Assembly: GCA_937924845.1 (NCBI GenBank)
Contig: CALDUQ010000024.1
Location: 1 to 39,179 of the forward strand
Source of the DNA: an uncultured Flavobacteriaceae bacterium
Lineage (GTDB): Bacteria; Bacteroidota; Bacteroidia; Flavobacteriales; Flavobacteriaceae
Direction of reading: 5' to 3'
DNA length: 39,179 bases
This document shows positions 10,845 through 20,261 of the stretch, piece by piece. Made by a program: the position numbers and the translations under genes. The notes under the pieces were generated by a model. That model was given only the letters and a program-made list of their open reading frames with translations, was not told the DNA's origin and searched no databases. The first letter of the stretch is position 1; each line of letters opens with the position of its first letter.

Positions 10845-12850
10845 GATAAGTCTAGTATTACAGTTTGATTTTTTTTAAGTTTTACACCTTGTTCAATAGA
10901 TTGATGTTTAACATTACCTAAGCCTTTAGTTTTAACTTTTAGGCCCAGATTTTCCAAAATTGTAATAGCGTCCATTGCTGGTAAGCCTTTTAAATTTGGC
11001 ATTATGGTTTTGTATTTTCTTGCTATTTTAAAATAGGTGTCAAAATTATTTAATACCGTTTGTGGTATTTTGTTGTTTTCTTTTAATAATTCTGTTTTAG
11101 GAGAATCGATGTATATTTTTCTTGCAATTTTTTTAAATACTGGTCCAGAAACATCAGCGCCATAATACCCTTTTTCAATACTAGGTTTGTGAATAACTAC
11201 TATACAGGAGTATTTAGGCTCGTCTGCAGGAAAATAACCTGCAAATGAAGAGATGTATTTTTTGTTGTTGCTCCAGTTTTTTTTCCAATATTCAGTTTGT
11301 GCAGTTCCAGTTTTTCCTGCCATCGAAAAATATTTTGAGCGTAATGACTTTCCGGTTCCACGATCTACAACATTTTTGAGGATGTGTTGCATTTTATTTA
11401 TGGTAGTTTTAGATGCTATTTTTTCATTGATAATTTCGCTTTCAAATACTTTTATATTTTGATCAAACTCTTTTATTGCATTAACAAATTTTGGTTTTAC
11501 CATTATGCCATTATTTGCAATGGCATTGTAAAATGTTAATGTTTGTAATGGTGTAAGTTCAAGGTTGTAGCCATATGCCATTGATGGTAAGGCGTTTTTA
11601 CTCCACTTTTTAGTGCCTGGTTCAGGTATGTCGGGCAGCCCTTCACCTTGTATAGGTATATTTAATGGACTGTTTAATTTCCATTTTTTTAATTGGTTAA
11701 TGAATTTTTTTGGGTTTTGAGAATAGTGTTCGTCAAGTAATGTAGCAATGCCTATGTTAGATGACACCTCTAATGCTTTGGCAGCAGTAATTTTACCAAA
11801 ACCGCCATTTTTAGAGTCGGTAATGTTTCTGTTGTAAAATTGTTTTATGCCCTTTTTTGTATCAACTATTGTTGATGTGTCTATCAAGCCATGTTCAAGT
11901 AGTGCCATTAACGACATGACTTTAAATGTTGAGCCAGGTTCATGAGATTCCCAAACAGCAAAATTTCGTTTTTCAAAATACTTGCCTTTGGCCGTTTTGG
12001 CTAAATTAGAAATGGCTTTTACTTCACCAGTTTTTACTTCCATAACTACCGCACAACCATGTTCGGCATTATAATATTCGAGTTGGTTTAATAATGCATG
12101 ATGAACAATATCTTGCATGTTAATGTTTAAAGATGTGTAAACGTCATAACCGTCTTTTGGTTCAATATGATTGCTGTCACCAATGGGTTTCCATTTTCCT
12201 TTTTGAAGTAGTTGCATTAATCGTTTGCCATCAGTACCTCGTAGGTATTTGTCACCAAATGCTCCGTCAATTCCTGCTCTTGTAATATTCCCGTTTGCGT
12301 CTTTTCGTTCGTAGCCAATAGTACGATGTGCAATTTCGCCCATTGGGTATTCGCGTTTTGTTTTTTGACTAATAATGATGCCACCAACATAAGGTGTAGT
12401 GTCTAAAAGCGGAAATGATTTGAATCGGCGGTAATCGCTATAGTTTATATTTTTGGCAATTGGGTTGTATCTGTTTTTGTTTTTTCGCGCTAATCTTAGT
12501 TTGCGTTCATAGATTTCTGAAGGCTTTCCAAAATACGCTTCAAGTGAATCGGCTAATCCTTTTATTTTTTTGTTAAACAATTTGTTTTTGGCAGTCATGG
12601 CATCAAAATGGATGTCATATTTTGAAACCGAAGTTGCAAAAAGGCTGCCGTCATCAAAGTAAATGCTGCCTCTGTTAGATGGTATTGTTTTGGTTTCAAT
12701 CACATTTTTTTTGGCTAAATCTCGATATTTCTTCCCTTCATCATTAAACTGCAGCATTATGAGTTTAAACGCAATGTATATTGCGAATAAAAACATACCA
12801 CCAGAGACGATGTATAAACGGTTCAATATTTTTTTTTCAGTTACTGCCAA
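10841..12850 (-). CDS. ftsI: Division transpeptidase (PBP3/FtsI) with C-terminal PASTA domain
   Basis: SXXK EPGSTFKVMS, KTGTAQTEYW; PASTA-like C-terminus MPNLKGLPAMDAITILENLGLKVKTKG. Confidence 0.95.
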   Translation of the reverse strand: MAVTEKKILNRLYIVSGGMFLFAIYIAFKLIMLQFNDEGKKYRDLAKKNVIETKTIPSNRGSIYFDDGSLFATSVSKYDIHFDAMTAKNKLFNKKIKGLADSLEAYFGKPSEIYERKLRLARKNKNRYNPIAKNINYSDYRRFKSFPLLDTTPYVGGIIISQKTKREYPMGEIAHRTIGYERKDANGNITRAGIDGAFGDKYLRGTDGKRLMQLLQKGKWKPIGDSNHIEPKDGYDVYTSLNINMQDIVHHALLNQLEYYNAEHGCAVVMEVKTGEVKAISNLAKTAKGKYFEKRNFAVWESHEPGSTFKVMSLMALLEHGLIDTSTIVDTKKGIKQFYNRNITDSKNGGFGKITAAKALEVSSNIGIATLLDEHYSQNPKKFINQLKKWKLNSPLNIPIQGEGLPDIPEPGTKKWSKNALPSMAYGYNLELTPLQTLTFYNAIANNGIMVKPKFVNAIKEFDQNIKVFESEIINEKIASKTTINKMQHILKNVVDRGTGKSLRSKYFSMAGKTGTAQTEYWKKNWSNNKKYISSFAGYFPADEPKYSCIVVIHKPSIEKGYYGADVSGPVFKKIARKIYIDSPKTELLKENNKIPQTVLNNFDTYFKIARKYKTIMPNLKGLPAMDAITILENLGLKVKTKGLGNVKHQSIEQGVKLKKNQTVILDLS

Positions 12851-12858
12851 TTGTTAAT

Positions 12859-13173
12859 TTAATATGAAGTGATTTTAATTTTTTTTGGTGGTATTATTGA
12901 TGGTTTAATATTTAGTTTTGTTACTTTATTTGTAATAATAGTTTCTGATTTTAAGCTCATTACTGTGCGTCTGCCTTCAATCATTTCAGATCTTAATGCT
13001 TTAATTTCTTCATTTAGCTCTGCAATTTTGTGTACTTTTTTATCGGCATTGTGTGAGCTTGTTATCATAATTAATCCTAATAATGATAAAAACACAATAA
13101 ATCTCCAGTGTTTTAAGGCTGTTTCATTGGTTAAAAAGTTGCCACGTAATATGTTGTATATATTATGTTTCAT
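12859..13173 (-). CDS. FtsL-like cell division protein
   Basis: Small bitopic protein with one TM and a coiled-coil-like segment (AELNEEIKALRSEMIEGRRTVMSLKSE), between rsmH and ftsI. Confidence 0.85.
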   Translation of the reverse strand: MKHNIYNILRGNFLTNETALKHWRFIVFLSLLGLIMITSSHNADKKVHKIAELNEEIKALRSEMIEGRRTVMSLKSETIITNKVTKLNIKPSIIPPKKIKITSY

Positions 13174-14075
13174 TACTTGCGTTGTGCTATTCTTAATTTA
13201 GCGCTTCTTGCTCTGCTATTGCTTTTAATTTCTGTTGCTGTTGGGATAATTAATTTGCCAACTTTTTTAAAAGGGACTTCAAAATTTCCAAACATATCTT
13301 TTTCGGGTTCACCCTCAAACAAACCATTTCTAATAAATCGTTTTACTAAACGGTCTTCTAGTGAGTGGTATGAAATAACACTTAAGCGGCCATTTTCAAG
13401 TAATAAATCTTCTGTTTGTAATAAAAATTCTTTAAGTACTTCTATTTCTTGATTTACTTCAATACGAATTGCTTGGTAAATTTGGGCAAGCATTTTGTTT
13501 TCTTTTATTGGCGGTAAATGTTTTTTTATTGCTTTTTTTAAGTCGTCAGTAGTTTTTATAGTGTTGTTTTGACGTTCACTAATAATTGTTTTAGCTAAGG
13601 CGCGTGATTGTTTCAATTCGCCATAACTCCATAGTACTTTGCTTAGTTGTTCTTCATCATATTCATTTACAATATGGTATGCGCTTAATGTGTTGTTTTG
13701 ATTCATTCGCATATCAAGATCGGCATCAAAGCGAATAGAAAAGCCTCTTTTAGCAACATCAAATTGATGTGATGACACACCAAAATCGGCCAAAATACCA
13801 TCCACGTTTTTGACTCCATAAAAGCGTAAAAAACGTTTTATATGCTTAAAATTTTCATTTATAAGGGTAAATCTATCGTCGTTAATTGTGTTTAAAAGGG
13901 CATCTTTGTCTTGGTCAAAAGCAAATAATTTTCCGTTAGGGCCTAATCTATTTAATATTTCTTTGCTGTGCCCGCCACCGCCAAAAGTAACGTCTACATA
14001 AACGCCATTGGGTTTTATGTCTAAACCGTCAACGGTTTCTTTTAGTAATACGGGGTTGTGATATTTATTCTCCAT
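13173..14075 (-). CDS. rsmH: 16S rRNA (cytosine1402-N4)-methyltransferase
   Basis: YHNPVLLKETVDGL, VDVTFGGGGHSKEIL, ISYHSLEDRLVKRFI. Confidence 0.97.
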   Translation of the reverse strand: MENKYHNPVLLKETVDGLDIKPNGVYVDVTFGGGGHSKEILNRLGPNGKLFAFDQDKDALLNTINDDRFTLINENFKHIKRFLRFYGVKNVDGILADFGVSSHQFDVAKRGFSIRFDADLDMRMNQNNTLSAYHIVNEYDEEQLSKVLWSYGELKQSRALAKTIISERQNNTIKTTDDLKKAIKKHLPPIKENKMLAQIYQAIRIEVNQEIEVLKEFLLQTEDLLLENGRLSVISYHSLEDRLVKRFIRNGLFEGEPEKDMFGNFEVPFKKVGKLIIPTATEIKSNSRARSAKLRIAQRK

Positions 14076-14532
14076 CGTCTTGTTTCATTACTTCTTCAGC
14101 TAAATCAGCAAAATAATCAGATGCTGAATCGTCAATAGCTATAGCGTGTTCATATTTATCTTTGTCCCATATTTCAAGAATGTCAATTGCTGATGATAGT
14201 ACTACTGATTTTGAAATACCAGAAATAGCAATTAAATCCTTAGGTAGTAATAGTCTTCCGGAGGCATCAATATCAATCATTTTTACACCAGCTGTAAAGC
14301 GTCTAATAAAGTCATTGTTTTTTTTGTCAAAACGATTAAGTTTGCTCATTTTTTTCATGAGTTTTTTCCATTCTGACATTGGATACAATTCAAGACAAGG
14401 TTGAAATACCGCACGTTTTAATATAAAACCGTTTTGGTTGCTAGTGGCAAGTTGTTTTTTTAAGGCAGCAGGTAGCATGATGCGCCCTTTTGCATCAGCT
14501 TTACATTCGTATGTGCCTATTAAAAAATTCAA
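14065..14532 (-). CDS. mraZ: Transcriptional regulator MraZ, TTG start proposed
   Basis: FLIGTYECKADAKGRIMLPAALKKQ AbrB-like fold, second repeat DASGRLLLPKDL. The ORF-track start (GTG at 14583) lies inside the upstream repeat; the MraZ family N-terminus aligns with TTG at 14530-14532 (LNFLIGTYE). Confidence 0.9.
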   Translation of the reverse strand: MNFLIGTYECKADAKGRIMLPAALKKQLATSNQNGFILKRAVFQPCLELYPMSEWKKLMKKMSKLNRFDKKNNDFIRRFTAGVKMIDIDASGRLLLPKDLIAISGISKSVVLSSAIDILEIWDKDKYEHAIAIDDSASDYFADLAEEVMKQDDGE

Positions 14533-14559
14533 CTTAAAATGGTTTTGTGTTTGTGGATT

Positions 14560-14567
14560 CAAAATTA
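14560..14567 (-). promoter_or_regulatory. Candidate -7 element TAATTTTG for mraZ/dcw
   Basis: Plus-strand CAAAATTA = minus TAATTTTG, matching Bacteroidetes TAnnTTTG, 27 nt upstream of the proposed TTG start. Confidence 0.5.
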
Positions 14568-14580
14568 CTAAAAATTGATA

Positions 14581-14603
14581 CACTTTTTACCACTTTTTAC
14601 CAC
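14581..14603 (-). promoter_or_regulatory. Candidate MraZ operator: GTGGTAAAAA GTGGTAAAAA GTG
   Basis: Plus strand CACTTTTTAC CACTTTTTAC CAC, an exact 10-bp-period repeat immediately upstream of the mraZ -7 element; known MraZ sites are tandem GTGG-type boxes at ~10-nt spacing. Confidence 0.75.
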
Positions 14604-14765
14604 ATTGTTGATAAGTTTTAGCTGTAATTAACTTTTTTAACTATAAACCGTATGTTTTGTGATTTGTCTTTGGGTTTTGAAATTGTGAATTGGAACATTG
14701 ACTTACTATCTGTTTTTAAAAATAAATTATGTAGATTTGCTTTTACTGAAATGACAAAGTAATTT

Positions 14766-15530
14766 ATGGCGCACATTTTAAAAAAAGAAGGACAGTTTAA
14801 TTACATAGAAGTAGGAGAAGGTACCCCAATTATAGTGCTTCATGGATTAATGGGCGGGTTAAGTAATTTTGCTGCGGTAACCGATTACTTTAGTGAAAAA
14901 GGCTATAAGGTTATTATACCAGAATTACCTATTTATACACTATCATTATTAAAAACCAATGTTAAGAGTTTTGCAAAATATCTTAATGATTTTATAGAAT
15001 ACAAAAAACTTAGTGATGTTATATTGCTGGGTAATTCACTAGGTGGGCATATCGGTTTATATCATACAAGAGATTATAGTGATAAAGTTAAAGCACTTGT
15101 GATTACAGGTAGCTCGGGTTTATATGAAAGTGCAATGGGTGGTAGTTACCCTAAGCGAAGTGATTATGAGTTGATAAAAAAGAAAGCTCAAGAAGTTTTT
15201 TACGATCCTGAAGTGGCAACAAAAGAAATAGTAGATGAAGTTTACGAAACGGTAAATGATAGACATAAACTAATTAGAACTTTAGCTATTGCTAAAAGTG
15301 CAATTAGACATAATATGGCCAAGGATTTGCCTAATATGACTACACCAACATGTATTATTTGGGGGAGAAATGATATTGTTACGCCGCCAAATGTTGCAGA
15401 AGAGTTTAATGCACTATTACCTAACTCGGATTTATTTTGGATAGAAAAATGTGGGCATGCAGCAATGATGGAACATCCTGATACGTTTAATGAATTATTA
15501 CATGCTTGGTTAAAACAGCGTAACTTTTAG
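14766..15530 (+). CDS. Alpha/beta hydrolase
   Basis: PIIVLHGLMGGLSNFAAV, nucleophile elbow LLGNSLGGHIGL, CGHAAMMEHPDTFN. Confidence 0.92.
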   Translation: MAHILKKEGQFNYIEVGEGTPIIVLHGLMGGLSNFAAVTDYFSEKGYKVIIPELPIYTLSLLKTNVKSFAKYLNDFIEYKKLSDVILLGNSLGGHIGLYHTRDYSDKVKALVITGSSGLYESAMGGSYPKRSDYELIKKKAQEVFYDPEVATKEIVDEVYETVNDRHKLIRTLAIAKSAIRHNMAKDLPNMTTPTCIIWGRNDIVTPPNVAEEFNALLPNSDLFWIEKCGHAAMMEHPDTFNELLHAWLKQRNF

Positions 15531-15581
15531 AAAAATGATTTTTTAAAAGTTAATCTGTGTATTAATTTTAATTTACGAAGT

Positions 15582-16178
15582 ATGAAAATTAAATCGGCTG
15601 AGTTTGTAGTTAGTAATCAAAGTGTAGCAAAATGTCCTAATAGTAAATTACCAGAATATGCTTTTATTGGAAGAAGTAATGTAGGAAAATCATCTTTGAT
15701 AAATATGCTTACTGGACGAAAAAGCTTGGCAAAAACATCTGGAAAACCAGGAAAAACCCAATTGATTAATCATTTTTTAATTAATAAAAATTGGCACTTA
15801 GTTGATTTGCCTGGTTATGGTTACGCCAGAGTATCAAAAACATCAAAAAAAACATTTCAACAATTTATAACAAACTATTTTTTAGAGCGCAAGCAACTGG
15901 TGTCTGCATTTGTATTAGTAGATATTAGGCATAAGCCTCAACCAATAGATTTAGAGTTTATGAGTTGGCTTGGCGAGCATCAGGTTCCGTTTTCAATTAT
16001 ATTTACTAAGGCTGATAAATTAAAACCAAATGCCATTACAAATCATATTGAGGTTTATGAAAGCATTATGTTAGAAACTTGGGAAACTATGCCAAATTAC
16101 TTTGTAACTTCATCATCAAAACATATAGGAAAAGATGAGTTGTTAAATTTTATTGCTGAGGTTAATGAGCGTGTTTAG
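15582..16178 (+). CDS. engB: Ribosome biogenesis GTPase EngB/YsxC
   Basis: FIGRSNVGKSSLINMLTGRKSLAKTSGKPGKTQLINHF, LVDLPGYGYARV, FTKADKL. Confidence 0.96.
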   Translation: MKIKSAEFVVSNQSVAKCPNSKLPEYAFIGRSNVGKSSLINMLTGRKSLAKTSGKPGKTQLINHFLINKNWHLVDLPGYGYARVSKTSKKTFQQFITNYFLERKQLVSAFVLVDIRHKPQPIDLEFMSWLGEHQVPFSIIFTKADKLKPNAITNHIEVYESIMLETWETMPNYFVTSSSKHIGKDELLNFIAEVNERV

Positions 16179-16225
16179 TTTTAATACACATTTAATTAAC
16201 TGAAAAATAGTTTAATTGTAATTAT

Positions 16226-16969
16226 ATGAAAAAAGTATTTCAAAACGAAAGTCAGTATAACCCACTTGAGATTGATGAATTTATCAATAATTTTAAGACT
16301 CAAGGAGAAATGTTGAGCAACGGAAAACGAAATACAATAAAAATTTTTAAAACCAATAAAGGAGCTGTTAATATTAAATCTTTTAAAGTTCCTAATTTAA
16401 TTAATCAAGTCGCATATGGTTTTTTTAGAAAGAGCAAAGCAAAAAGGTCTTTTGAGTATTCTAAAAAATTGTTAGAATTAGGTATTCGAGTTCCTTCGCC
16501 AATTGCTTATTATGAAAGCAAATCATTTAATTTAATTAAAAACAGTTATTATATAAGTGAGCATTTATATTATGATTTGACCTTTCGAGACATTAGTTTA
16601 GATTATCCAGATTATGAAAATATTTTAAGAGCTTTTGTTAGATTTACAAATGTATTACATCAAAATAACGTACATTTTTTAGATCATTCTCCAGGAAATA
16701 CATTGATTGTAAAAACAAATTTAGATTACCAATTTTATTTAGTAGATGTAAATAGAATGAGATTTGAAGTGATGAGTTTTGAGCAAAAAATAAATAATTT
16801 TTGTAAACTAACTAAAGATGCTTCAATACTAAAAATTATGAGTGATGAATATGCAAAGTGTAATGGTTTAGAGCCAGACTTAGTGTATAATAAAATACGC
16901 TTAGCAACAAATGCATTTTATGCAAAAAAAACCAAGAAAAAGCAGCTTAAAAAAAAATTAGGCTTATAG
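16226..16969 (+). CDS. Lipopolysaccharide kinase-like protein (InaA/WaaP/KdkA superfamily)
   Basis: Kinase-like fold with LHQNNVHFLDHSPGNTLIV and YLVDVNRMRF (catalytic and metal-binding motifs of WaaP/InaA type). Confidence 0.8.
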   Translation: MKKVFQNESQYNPLEIDEFINNFKTQGEMLSNGKRNTIKIFKTNKGAVNIKSFKVPNLINQVAYGFFRKSKAKRSFEYSKKLLELGIRVPSPIAYYESKSFNLIKNSYYISEHLYYDLTFRDISLDYPDYENILRAFVRFTNVLHQNNVHFLDHSPGNTLIVKTNLDYQFYLVDVNRMRFEVMSFEQKINNFCKLTKDASILKIMSDEYAKCNGLEPDLVYNKIRLATNAFYAKKTKKKQLKKKLGL

Positions 16970-16977
16970 CAAAAAGG

Positions 16978-17763
16978 TTATTTTTTTGATTTAATACTAT
17001 TTTTTCTTAGCTGTCTCAGTTTTGCGTATTTTAAAAATGTAGTATGCGCACTAAAATTAGATATCATAAAACCATTAAACCCGTCAAGTATACCTAGGCG
17101 AATGATATACGCTTTAAAAAAAGTCCAAAGTGGTTTAAGTATGATTTTAGCAATACTAGATTTTTTTCCTAAACGGAAATATTCATGTGCAGCAATTGTT
17201 GAAAACTTATGAACTTTTAAGCTATGTTCATCATACGTCTCGTGTACCCAATGTAGTATAGCGCCTTTTAAAAGCTTTGTGTTTGTGTTTTTATCTTTAA
17301 ATATAATGGTGTCATGTGGATTGATACCTCCCCAACTTGCTTTATTTTTATCAAAAACACGTAATTTTTTATCTGGATTCCAACCTGACCATTTTATAAA
17401 TTGACCACAATAAAAATTAGCTCTTTTAGCGTAATAGCCGTCGTATTTCCAGTTAGTTTTTAGTTTCAAAAGCGTTTGTTGCAATTCAACACTTAAAGCC
17501 TCGTCCGCATCCAGTGAAATTATTTTGTCGTTTGAGGCAAGTGAAATGGCAATATTTTTTTGCTGTATGTGACCCTCAAACTTTTGTTGATGAAATTTCA
17601 CAGGGTATTTAGAGCAGATTGCTTTTGTGTTGTCTGTACTAAATGAGTCCACAATTATGATATCATCAGTTACGGGTAATAAAGATTCAATGCATCGGGC
17701 AATATTCCTTTCTTCATTAAAGGTTATTATTGTAGCTGAAAAGTTATGGTTTGTATTTTGCAT
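16978..17763 (-). CDS. Glycosyltransferase family 2 (WaaE/KdtX-like)
   Basis: SATIITFNEERNIARCIESLLPVTDDIIIVDSFSTDNT, ISLDADEAL, KLRVFDKNKASWGG. Confidence 0.9.
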   Translation of the reverse strand: MQNTNHNFSATIITFNEERNIARCIESLLPVTDDIIIVDSFSTDNTKAICSKYPVKFHQQKFEGHIQQKNIAISLASNDKIISLDADEALSVELQQTLLKLKTNWKYDGYYAKRANFYCGQFIKWSGWNPDKKLRVFDKNKASWGGINPHDTIIFKDKNTNTKLLKGAILHWVHETYDEHSLKVHKFSTIAAHEYFRLGKKSSIAKIILKPLWTFFKAYIIRLGILDGFNGFMISNFSAHTTFLKYAKLRQLRKNSIKSKK

Positions 17764-17766
17764 AAA

Positions 17767-18813
17767 TTAGTTAGTCGCTTTTCCAAAAATAGAATGAATT
17801 TTCATTCTTCTAAATATTGAAATTTTTCGTTTATTTGGAACGCCCTGTTTTTCTATATATTGTTTTGTGATTTCAACAATACGCTCTGAAGATTTTCCGT
17901 CGCAGTAAGGGTGAAATTGCTGGTAAATATACGCCCTAGATTTGGAATAGGGATCTTCAATAATATTATTTTTAACCAAAGTGTCAAGTTCGTTAAAATT
18001 ATTAGAGTTACACCAGTAGATGTTTTTAGAAATATTATTAAAGGTTATTGCAGGTTTGTCAAGAAGTAAAAACTCATAAATAACAGATGATGTGTCGCTA
18101 ATTAAAATATCGGCAATGAGCAGGTACTTGGTTACGCTTTTGTCTGTAATAAAAATTATATTGCCAATTGCTTGTGCTATTTTAGTGTATGTTTCAATCC
18201 ATTCTTTATTCATTAATGGATGAAATTTGATTAAAATTAAGTAGTCCTTGTTGGTTTTTGCAAGCTGTTTAATTTGTTCAATTAAAAATGGTGCAGAGGT
18301 TAATTTTGGTGAAAATGTAGGCGCGTATAGTATTATTTTTTTTGCCTCATTATTGATGAGTAATTGTTGTTTTTCTTGATAATATAGGTTTTTGTTGTTG
18401 CCATAAATATCTAATTTTGGCCATCCAGTTTCGATAACATCAAAATTGTTATATTTTTGTTTTAGTTTATTGAAGGTTTTGGTAAAATAGGGGCCTTGGG
18501 TAAGGTATAAATCAAAATAATGTCTTATTCTAAAATGGCCTTTTTTTTCTCCAGCTAAGCCATGAAAAATTTGTGTTTTTAGGCCTCGTAAGTAGTAAGG
18601 AACCTCATTGCCAGGGACAAGTATTACGTCACTCTTGTAGGTTTCTAAGTCTGATATTTTTACTGTATAATTGTCAGATTTAAACGGAAAATCATTTTCT
18701 ATATTTTTTGAAATATACCAAATGTAGTTATATGACTTGCGTTCTAAAACTTTTTTTATTGGCTCAAAAATTGCAAAGGCATAATTATTTTGGCAGAATA
18801 AAATATACTTCAT
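17767..18813 (-). CDS. CDP-glycerol glycerophosphotransferase family protein (TagB/TagF-like)
   Basis: QIFHGLAGEKKGHFRIRHYFDLYLTQGPYF, ETGWPKLD, ILYAPTFSP, ILIKFHPLM, ADILISDTSSVIYEFLLLDKPAITFNN. Confidence 0.88.
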   Translation of the reverse strand: MKYILFCQNNYAFAIFEPIKKVLERKSYNYIWYISKNIENDFPFKSDNYTVKISDLETYKSDVILVPGNEVPYYLRGLKTQIFHGLAGEKKGHFRIRHYFDLYLTQGPYFTKTFNKLKQKYNNFDVIETGWPKLDIYGNNKNLYYQEKQQLLINNEAKKIILYAPTFSPKLTSAPFLIEQIKQLAKTNKDYLILIKFHPLMNKEWIETYTKIAQAIGNIIFITDKSVTKYLLIADILISDTSSVIYEFLLLDKPAITFNNISKNIYWCNSNNFNELDTLVKNNIIEDPYSKSRAYIYQQFHPYCDGKSSERIVEITKQYIEKQGVPNKRKISIFRRMKIHSIFGKATN

Positions 18814-18823
18814 TTGACTTAAA

Positions 18824-19504
18824 TTAGAGCATTTTGTTAGCGTTTTCTAAATCTTCAGCAAAATCAATTTCCATGCAGTTGTATTGTGATATGTCAACGG
18901 CCTTAATTTTAATATTATCTTTTAAAATGGCCAATTCTAACCCTTTTTCAAAATAATCATTGGCATCACATTCTTCAAGCCTAGTTATAAATTTTTGAAT
19001 ATCATTTGATGAAATAAAGTTTATGCCTACAGCTTCACCTAATCCATTTTTTACAGTTTTAGATAATTGATCAATATAGCCATTTTTAAGGGTGTATTTA
19101 ACCTCTTCTTCTGCTACCTTACTTGTGTTTACGGCAACAAAAGAAGTGTTTTGTTTAATATGAGGCTTAAGTAAAGTTAAAATTTTTTGATCAAATACAA
19201 CATCACCGTTAAACCATAATACAGGGCTGTCTCTATGTTTTTTTAAAGCTTGTAATAAACTTTTTGAAGTGTTGGTTCTGTCAAAAAAAGGATTATAAAC
19301 ATAGGTTAGCTCAGGAAAACGTTCCATTATTAGATTTTTTTTAAACCCAACTACCACACTAATATCGTCAATATTAAAGCATGAACTGATGTTTTCGGTT
19401 TGCATTTGCATAATGCTTTTTCCATTTTTTAAAGGTGTTAGTGGTTTAGGGAATGGATTTCCTAGTCTTGAACCTATGCCAGCAGCAAGTATTACTATTT
19501 TCAT
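18824..19504 (-). CDS. Nucleotidyltransferase family protein (LicC-like NTP transferase)
   Basis: MKIVILAAGIGSRLGNPFPKPLTPL pyrophosphorylase motif; FNGDVVF; NCMEIDFAEDLENA. Confidence 0.85.
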   Translation of the reverse strand: MKIVILAAGIGSRLGNPFPKPLTPLKNGKSIMQMQTENISSCFNIDDISVVVGFKKNLIMERFPELTYVYNPFFDRTNTSKSLLQALKKHRDSPVLWFNGDVVFDQKILTLLKPHIKQNTSFVAVNTSKVAEEEVKYTLKNGYIDQLSKTVKNGLGEAVGINFISSNDIQKFITRLEECDANDYFEKGLELAILKDNIKIKAVDISQYNCMEIDFAEDLENANKML

Positions 19505-19604
19505 GAGATAAGTTTATTGAACTCCAAATATAGACCTTGTATCGAAGTAAAAAAAATTAGAAAGCTATTAAATTTTTAAAGAGAATTGCCTTAGTTTTTT
19601 TAAG

Positions 19605-19612
19605 TAATTTTG
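19605..19612 (+). promoter_or_regulatory. Candidate -7 element TAATTTTG upstream of YrbL-like gene
   Basis: TAATTTTG with TTG at 19586-19588 (16-nt spacer). Confidence 0.4.
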
Positions 19613-19640
19613 CGTTGCAATACATTTAACTGAAGATAGT

Positions 19641-20261
19641 ATGGGTTTGGCAGAAAAATATTTAAGTTTGACTGAAGAAGATTATATTGGTGAGGGTGAA
19701 ATTAGAATGGTTTATAAGCACCCAAATAATACTGTTTTTTGTGTTAAAATTCCGCATCAAGAAACAACTAGAGATTATACTTTTAAAGAGTTGTTGTATT
19801 ATAAAAAAATTAATAAGCGTAAAGTTGCAAAAACTGCGTATTCTTTTTTTTCTAATTTTAAAGAAGAGGTTGAGACTAACTTAGGCTTAGGTCAAGTTTT
19901 TGATTTAGTTAGAGATGACACTACAAACGAAATTTCAAAAACCTTAGAGTACTATTTGTTAAACAATACAAATGTTACGGATGATGAACTTAATAAAGCC
20001 TTGAGTGTTTTGAGGCATCAAATGATTAACAATAGGGTGTTTGCTAGAGATTTACGGGCAAGAAATGTGTGTGTTAAAATTGATAAAAACAATAATGTAA
20101 ACCTTGTGATTATAGATGGTCTTGGTCATAGAGACTTTATTCCTTTAGGAGATATATTTCATTTTTTTGCCAAAAAGAAAATAAACCGCACGTTTACTAA
20201 AAAACATTTTAATAGTATAGAGGAACAAAGAAAATATTTGATGAGGAGTGTTAAAGGGTAA
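19641..20261 (+). CDS. YrbL-family protein (PhoP-network kinase-like fold)
   Basis: IGEGEIRMVYKHPNNTVFCVKIP, ELLYYKKI, ARDLRARNVCVK, VIIDGLGHRDFIPLGD. Confidence 0.82.
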   Translation: MGLAEKYLSLTEEDYIGEGEIRMVYKHPNNTVFCVKIPHQETTRDYTFKELLYYKKINKRKVAKTAYSFFSNFKEEVETNLGLGQVFDLVRDDTTNEISKTLEYYLLNNTNVTDDELNKALSVLRHQMINNRVFARDLRARNVCVKIDKNNNVNLVIIDGLGHRDFIPLGDIFHFFAKKKINRTFTKKHFNSIEEQRKYLMRSVKG

